56,731 nt of DNA. Origin: an uncultured Lachnospiraceae bacterium. Lineage in GTDB: Bacteria; Bacillota; Clostridia; Lachnospirales; Lachnospiraceae. Location: assembly GCA_910585965.1 (NCBI GenBank), contig CAJUHH010000021.1, forward strand, positions 1-56,731, read 5' to 3'. The translations under genes and the position numbers were made by a program. The notes beneath the pieces were generated by a model. The model was given only the letters and a program-made list of their open reading frames with translations. It was not told where the DNA came from and did no database searches. The number at the start of each line of letters is the position of its first letter. Position 1 is the first letter of the stretch. Shown here in pieces: positions 51,749 to 56,731 of the stretch.

Positions 51749-53068
51749 TTATTTCGACAGCAGTTCCGCTACCGCCGCGTCTACATTCTGAAGCGTAGTT
51801 GACAAATCCTGCGCCCCGAGAAGATAGCTCTGCATCTGGGTACCGTATTCTTCATGTGCCGGCGCTGCCGCTCCCCATTCATTCCAAGGGCAATATACGT
51901 TCCCTGCATCCAGTGCGGAGGATGCACTGTTATAAGCTTCCGGAAGCTCGAAGGATGCCCCTTCCAGATAGGAGGAACCGCCCTGGTTATTCTCCCACAT
52001 AGCTGCCTGTCCTTCCACGGTGGAAATAGCCGCAACCACTTTCATCGCTGCTTCTTTGTTTGCCGAATTCTCATTGACTGCAAATCCGCACCCGGGTCCG
52101 CCAATCAGCCAGCCCGCGCTCTCGCTCTGTCCATAGAAAGGCATCATGTCAATCTGCAAATCGGGGTTTTTCGCCATAATCGCATCCAAATCCCAAGGGC
52201 CGGAACAGAACATTGCCGCATCGCCCATAGCGAACTGTTCCAACGCCTGGTCATGGTCAATACCTGTCATATCCGTGGTATAAATACCTTCCGTTATCAT
52301 CTCCGACCATTTTTCCAGATAAGGGTTCCATGTGCCGTCCATCGTTGCCTTGCCTTCCCTGTAGTCACTGCCGAAGTTTTTCCCCGCATCGGTGGAAAGA
52401 TATTCCGCCGCTACAAAAGCCATGGAATTTTTCAACATGGGTTCCCATGATTTTAAGCCTGCTGCCAGAGGAGTGATTCCCAGCTCCTGAAACTGCTTGC
52501 AAACGGCAATATACTCGTCAAAAGTTTTCGGCAGCTCGATATTGTTATCTTCGAACAACTGCCTGTTAAAGAAGATTCCTTCAAACCAGCTGATTCCGGG
52601 AAGTGCATATACGCTTCCGTTATAGGAATACACGCTTGTCCCGGCATCCGAATATTTTGCAGCCAAATCATCCAGGGATGCCAAATATCCCAGCCTTGCA
52701 TGTTTCAACGCAGACCCCGGGGACTCGCAGATAATATCCGGCCCTTCCTCTGCCGACAACTGGGTATCCACGATCGTATCGTAATTGGAATTGTCGATGA
52801 ACAAATACTCGATTTCCACATCCGGCACCGCTTCCGCCAGATAATCCAGCATAGCCGACATGGTATCCTCGCTGTTCCAGTAGCTCATGCGTACTACTGT
52901 TTTCCCTCCTGCGCTTTCTTCTTTTGCCGGTTCTGCCGCTTCTTCGCCGCTATCTGCCGGAGCCGCCGTTTCCTCCTTCGCCGGTTCTGCCGGTTTGCTT
53001 CCGCATCCGGCCAGCATCGTTGCCGCCATAGCCGTACACAACAAAACACTCAGTAACTTTCTTTTCAT
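51749..53068 (-). CDS. Extracellular sugar-binding lipoprotein of ABC transporter
   Basis: The 439-aa protein has a lipoprotein signal with lipobox LAGC (LLSVLLCTAMAATMLAGCGSK), an Ala/Glu/Pro linker and a CUT1 solute-binding fold (VRMSYWNSEDTMSAMLDYLAEAVPDVEIEY, ALPGISWFEGIFFN). Gene order (binding protein, MalF, MalG) is normal. GGGAGGATAGAACGG precedes the ATG. The substrate is unknown; an oligosaccharide feeding the GH65 enzyme is a plausible guess. Confidence 0.93.
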   Translation of the reverse strand: MKRKLLSVLLCTAMAATMLAGCGSKPAEPAKEETAAPADSGEEAAEPAKEESAGGKTVVRMSYWNSEDTMSAMLDYLAEAVPDVEIEYLFIDNSNYDTIVDTQLSAEEGPDIICESPGSALKHARLGYLASLDDLAAKYSDAGTSVYSYNGSVYALPGISWFEGIFFNRQLFEDNNIELPKTFDEYIAVCKQFQELGITPLAAGLKSWEPMLKNSMAFVAAEYLSTDAGKNFGSDYREGKATMDGTWNPYLEKWSEMITEGIYTTDMTGIDHDQALEQFAMGDAAMFCSGPWDLDAIMAKNPDLQIDMMPFYGQSESAGWLIGGPGCGFAVNENSANKEAAMKVVAAISTVEGQAAMWENNQGGSSYLEGASFELPEAYNSASSALDAGNVYCPWNEWGAAAPAHEEYGTQMQSYLLGAQDLSTTLQNVDAAVAELLSK

Positions 53069-53176
53069 TCCGTTCTATCCTCCCTTTCCTTTGATAGGTT
53101 TATTCTAAGGCTTTTCCCCCGGCATTGATATAATACATTTTTTAGAAACCTGTTCCTTTTTCGTGTAATATTCCTG

Positions 53177-54934
53177 TCAATCCTTTTCTCTGATGCGTAC
53201 GGTAAAGCAAGTACATCCTTCTTCCGTAATCTTCACCGACAGCCCGCACCCTTCCCCGTAATAAATCGCAATCCGCTGCTGGATATTATAAATGCCATAC
53301 CCCTTTCCCGGCTTCTCCAGAATCGCTTCCAACAGCTCCACATCCATCACCGGGCCGTTATTGCAGACGGAAAAAACAAGCTGCTGCCCTTCCTTGTGGA
53401 ATTCAATCACTACCAGACCTTCCCCTTCTCCTTCCTCAATGTAATCAATTCCATGTTCTATGGCATTTTCCACAATCGGCTGCAGCAAAAAATTCAACAT
53501 CCCGCAGCCAAGCCCATCCTCATCGACCCGGTATTCCACTGCAAAACTTTTTTCCTTTGTCCTCTGTAAGATTTCCACATATGCCCGAACGTTCTCCAAT
53601 TCCCTTTCTACCGTTGTCAAAGGCTTCCCATTGTTCAATGTGGTGCGGTAAAACTTCGCCAGCAGCCCCGTAATATCGCTGATTTCCTCCTCCCCTTTCT
53701 TAAGCGCCTTCCATTTAATAGAGGAAAGCGTATTATAAAGGAAATGAGGATTAATCATCGCCTGCAGTGCTTTTAACTCCGTGGCTTTTTTTTCGATTTC
53801 GATTTTATACACCTGGTTGATGGTATCGTTCAACCGCTCCGTCATCCTCCCAAGGCTGTTGGTCACGATGCCGATTTCATCCGTGTCCTCGGTATAACAG
53901 GGATGTTCCAGATTCCCCCCGGAAATCATTTCCGCCTGTTCCTTTAGGGCAAGCAGCCTCCTGCTCAATGTCCGGGAGAAAATACTGATAAAAATAAGAA
54001 CCACCAGCATACAGCCGAATACCGCCACTAAGGTAGAGACGATAACCGACTTGGTCTGGCCGGATATCATCTCTTTTTCCACATAATAATAAATCCTCCA
54101 GCCAGTGTTTTCCAGCATTCCCGTTTTCATAATGCAGCCGGGTACCTTTTCTTCCCCCTCTTCCAAAAAAATATCTGCCTCCGAAGATTGTTTTCTCTCC
54201 ATCCGTTCCGCCATTTCCAAAACCCGCGCATTCATATCCTCACTCGGCGACTTCTTCCAATAAATAACTGTTCCTTCCCCATCCGTAACCAAAATCCCGT
54301 TTTCCAGATAATCCATGCTCCGCACTGGTTCCAGCATCCGGTTCAAAAAAAATTCCGTCCGCATCACACCGATCGGCCGACTGGTGGTTGCCGTATCCAA
54401 TACCGTCCTTGTGGCATAAAGGCTATCCCCCTCCACCGTCCACTCCGTACGAAAATTTTCCTGATGCTCCCGGTACCATGCCTCTTCTTCATAAAGGGCA
54501 GAAGGCTCCAAAAAAGACCCCACTTTATCCTTCACATAGGGTGTTACAATGCGTATATTCTTTATATTGGAATCGCTGCTGATAAAATACCAGAAAATAG
54601 GTTCCACCGTCTTATTTAACACTTGAGCGATCTCTACATTGTCGAACGGATTCTTTTCCAGAGTTTCCCGGAAAGAAAGATGATAGGCGAGAAACTTCGT
54701 AAAATCTGTTTCCCGCCCAAACCTTGCTTCCATTTCCATGACCAGCCTCCCTAGGTTATTATCCACTGTTTTTTTTGTCTGCTCCAGCAGATTCCGGCTG
54801 GACACATGGAAAGAATAAACTCCTAAAATAACAATGGGAATGGAAACCAATGCCGCAAAGCTGATGATCAGCTTTTTCCGTATGGAAGCCTTCCCCGTAA
54901 ACCAATGCCAAAACCTATGTATTGTTTTTCCCAT
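53177..54934 (-). CDS. YesM-type sensor histidine kinase
   Basis: The 585-aa protein has membrane helices at about 21-41 and 296-320, with an extracytoplasmic dCache-like domain between. HAMP (about 321-375) leads to the His_kinase domain with phospho-acceptor His397 in ALQAMINPHFLYNTLSSIKW. The ATP-binding site has LQPIVENAIEHG and KGYGIYNIQQRI. It probably senses a sugar or binding-protein complex and controls the adjacent transporter. ATG 54934 follows GGAGAATTT. Confidence 0.93.
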   Translation of the reverse strand: MGKTIHRFWHWFTGKASIRKKLIISFAALVSIPIVILGVYSFHVSSRNLLEQTKKTVDNNLGRLVMEMEARFGRETDFTKFLAYHLSFRETLEKNPFDNVEIAQVLNKTVEPIFWYFISSDSNIKNIRIVTPYVKDKVGSFLEPSALYEEEAWYREHQENFRTEWTVEGDSLYATRTVLDTATTSRPIGVMRTEFFLNRMLEPVRSMDYLENGILVTDGEGTVIYWKKSPSEDMNARVLEMAERMERKQSSEADIFLEEGEEKVPGCIMKTGMLENTGWRIYYYVEKEMISGQTKSVIVSTLVAVFGCMLVVLIFISIFSRTLSRRLLALKEQAEMISGGNLEHPCYTEDTDEIGIVTNSLGRMTERLNDTINQVYKIEIEKKATELKALQAMINPHFLYNTLSSIKWKALKKGEEEISDITGLLAKFYRTTLNNGKPLTTVERELENVRAYVEILQRTKEKSFAVEYRVDEDGLGCGMLNFLLQPIVENAIEHGIDYIEEGEGEGLVVIEFHKEGQQLVFSVCNNGPVMDVELLEAILEKPGKGYGIYNIQQRIAIYYGEGCGLSVKITEEGCTCFTVRIREKD

Positions 54935-54968
54935 AAATTCTCCATGCCTTTCCTTCGGCCTGCATATA

Positions 54969-56492
54969 TTATGTCATGCCTTCCCTATATTGTTTCGGTG
55001 TCACTCCGAAATGATTTTTAAACAACCGGTTAAAATAAGACTGGTTCGGATAGCCGCAAGCTTTGCCTACATCCACAATCTTCATCTTCCCCTGTTCCAA
55101 AAGCGCCTTTGCCTGCTGCATCCGATAATCGGTCAAATACTTAATCAGGCTCACCCCTGTCTCCTGCTTAAAAATATAACTGACATAAGCCGGAGTCAGA
55201 CATACTTTTCCGGCAATCCCTTCCAGGCTCAAATCTTCCATATACTCATTTTTTACCATCCGTATGATTTCCGCCACGGTCTGGCTCACATCCGCCGTCT
55301 TGTCGCTTTGCATGGAACCCGCCTTTTCCATCACGCGATAAAAAGCCTCTTCCACTTCATCCAGGCCGCTGCATCCCATGATCTCTTCCGTTGTCTCAAA
55401 CAGAATGCCCTTATGATAGATCCCATATTCCTCATACAATGCTTTTACAATATCCAAAAAAGTATATTTGGCATACATGGCGCTGGAAGACTTTTCATCT
55501 TTCAGGCAGCTTAAATAAGCCGCCATTTGTTCCTTCACCGCCGTCAAATCCCTGTTCCTTATGCTTGCCAGAACTTCCTGCTTCATCCGCTCTGTCTGGG
55601 TCAGCCGCTCTTCCTTCCCTCTATGTACTTTTCCGGTATAAATCACACCGGAAAAACAACTGAACGTATCTTCCCGAAGCCGCTCGATTTCCTGCATATT
55701 TTTCCCGAAATCCTTCCATCCGAAGCAACGTCTTCCTACGATCATAGATGCTTTTCCGTTTCCCATTCCCGTCATCGCCCGGTATATTTTCTCTGCCGCC
55801 CGTTCGATCTCCTCCTGCTCCATCCGATTCCCGCTGTAAAGAAGGATACTCGCCAAATTCGGGTATTGGTTAATATATTCATAACCCATGGGAATTTCTT
55901 TTTCCAAAACACTCAAAAATTCTTCATAACAATGCTCAAAATAATTTCCTTCTGTCTCAATACAGATCACAGCCATATACTTATTCTGCAAATACACCCC
56001 ATAAGCTTCCAGGCTTTTCCCGATCTCTTCACAGGAAGCTTTTGGACTCATCAGCTTAAAAAGAAGCCTGCTTTTATCCGCCACAAGCAAAGATTCCTTT
56101 CTCTCCTCCCACTGCTTCCTTTCCCGGCAGATCGCAATGACTTTTTCCATAACGCTGCGGAACTCCTCCACCTCGATCGGCTTTAACAAATAATTGACCG
56201 CATTGACCTCGCAAGCCTGCCTGGCATATTCAAACTCCCCGTATGCGCTGAAAATAATAATGACAAGATTGCTATTATACCTATTGGCCTCCCTCGCCAG
56301 TTCCAGCCCGTCCATGTAAGGCATCTTCACATCCGTCAGCAGGATATCTACCGGATGCTCCCTGATATACTCCAACGCTTTTTTTCCGTTGGAAGCCTCC
56401 GCTACTTTTAACGGCAAATCAAATTTATCGATCAGGAAACGAATTCCCTCCCGCTCCGTCCTTTCATCATCCACTAAAAGAATCCTTAACAT
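54969..56492 (-). CDS. YesN-type response regulator with AraC DNA-binding domain
   Basis: The 507-aa regulator has a receiver domain with Asp54 (DILLTDVKMPYMDG) and Lys in LLKPIE. A middle region of about 250 residues follows, and the C-terminal AraC double helix-turn-helix starts near 400 (LEGIAGKVCLTPAYVSYIFKQETGVSLIKYL; VGKACGYPNQSYFNRLFKNHFGVTPKQYRE). I chose ATG 56492 over a GTG-type frame to 56510. It leads the HK-SBP-permease set and should activate it. Confidence 0.93.
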   Translation of the reverse strand: MLRILLVDDERTEREGIRFLIDKFDLPLKVAEASNGKKALEYIREHPVDILLTDVKMPYMDGLELAREANRYNSNLVIIIFSAYGEFEYARQACEVNAVNYLLKPIEVEEFRSVMEKVIAICRERKQWEERKESLLVADKSRLLFKLMSPKASCEEIGKSLEAYGVYLQNKYMAVICIETEGNYFEHCYEEFLSVLEKEIPMGYEYINQYPNLASILLYSGNRMEQEEIERAAEKIYRAMTGMGNGKASMIVGRRCFGWKDFGKNMQEIERLREDTFSCFSGVIYTGKVHRGKEERLTQTERMKQEVLASIRNRDLTAVKEQMAAYLSCLKDEKSSSAMYAKYTFLDIVKALYEEYGIYHKGILFETTEEIMGCSGLDEVEEAFYRVMEKAGSMQSDKTADVSQTVAEIIRMVKNEYMEDLSLEGIAGKVCLTPAYVSYIFKQETGVSLIKYLTDYRMQQAKALLEQGKMKIVDVGKACGYPNQSYFNRLFKNHFGVTPKQYREGMT

Positions 56493-56731
56493 CTTATGTA
56501 CCCCCGCCAAATTACACTTTTCTTATTTTATTATAAATTCACGGCAGGGGAAAGAAAATAGAAGATTTTTGGGAAAAGATTGTACTTTTTTATGGTTGAC
56601 ATGAAGCATAAGAAGCATTTGGACTGGTATTCTCCAAATGCTTCTTCGTTATTAAAGGTAATATTTATATCGTTGTTTAGGTCATTTTACAAGGAACTAC
56701 ACGCAGACCGTGAAACGGGCTGCTGACAACA
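56493..56731. other. Upstream region with TATAAT and a 14-bp hairpin
   Basis: A minus-strand TATAAT at 56535-56530 may be the promoter of the response-regulator gene, but no good -35 is present. A perfect 14-bp hairpin (AAGAAGCATTTGGA with TCCAAATGCTTCTT, 56610-56646) has no long T-run. The last 85 bases to the window edge show no gene I can support. Confidence 0.5.

Noticed and set aside
56610..56646. Rho-independent terminator
   Set aside because: The hairpin is perfect but no adequate T-run follows on either strand and no convergent gene is seen in the window.

Overview
The window looks like the chromosome of a Gram-positive, low-to-moderate GC gut Clostridia, most likely Lachnospiraceae. 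This is inferred from the strong AGGAGG-type ribosome sites, the Tn4451/Tn1549-type mobile elements, the YesMN-type sensor pair, the lipoprotein sugar-ABC system and the Flp/Tad cluster with DUF5702 and WG-repeat proteins. No rRNA, tRNA or CRISPR was seen. Every gene I accept lies on the minus strand, so transcription runs from high to low coordinates.

Region 1 (1 to about 6490): a mobilizable transposon of the Tn4451/TndX type, cut by the left window edge. It has a large serine recombinase, TnpW, a small unknown protein, an RlmA-type 23S rRNA methyltransferase, a DUF3847 protein, an RSF1010-like oriT, a MobA/MobL relaxase and the start of a DUF3991/Toprim protein. The methyltransferase is preceded by a good promoter and an 8-residue leader ORF ending Arg-Leu-Arg. 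This is the layout of macrolide-induced resistance genes such as mef and erm, so the cargo is probably an inducible ribosome-protection gene.

Region 2 (about 6490 to 17115): part of a larger integrative conjugative element (ICE), into whose virD4 coupling-protein gene the first element has jumped. It holds DUF5348, ParA, ParB, RepA, DUF3846, a 1599-aa LPXTG-like adhesin, a class B sortase, PcfB (DUF3801) and the stub of virD4. Its right end is a non-coding, AT-rich, repeat-laden region that contains three complementary segments arranged like an attenuator. It abuts the 3' end of a chromosomal subtilase gene, which probably lost its native last residues.

Region 3 (17101 to 24720): ordinary chromosome with an S8 protease, M18 aminopeptidase, DUF2156 protein, RecQ, endonuclease III, a GNAT acetyltransferase and a small membrane protein. 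A 169-nt near-perfect hairpin lies between the last two.

Region 4 (24850 to 45304): the most interesting part. A continuous 19.7-kb cluster begins with tadZ, tadA, tadB, tadC, an Flp pilin, TadE-like proteins, a DUF5702 protein and a prepilin peptidase. It then runs without a large gap into a WG-repeat protein, an FHA protein, a TPR/carboxypeptidase-regulatory-like surface protein, a Ser/Thr kinase with TPRs, a small membrane protein, a VWA-FHA protein, a PP2C phosphatase and a TPR protein. A Hin-type serine recombinase sits just upstream of tadZ. Between the two are two 32-bp near-palindromes whose only meaningful asymmetry is a central AG in one and CT in the other. They flank about 73 bp carrying a promoter-like sequence pointing at tadZ. 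The simplest reading is an invertible, phase-variable promoter that switches a whole Tad pilus plus phospho-signalling cluster on and off.

Region 5 (45390 to 56731): carbohydrate use. A GH65 phosphorylase-like enzyme, a HAD hydrolase and a PIG-L deacetylase are separated by an elaborate palindromic cluster from an ABC sugar importer (binding protein and two permeases) and its YesM/YesN-type two-component system.
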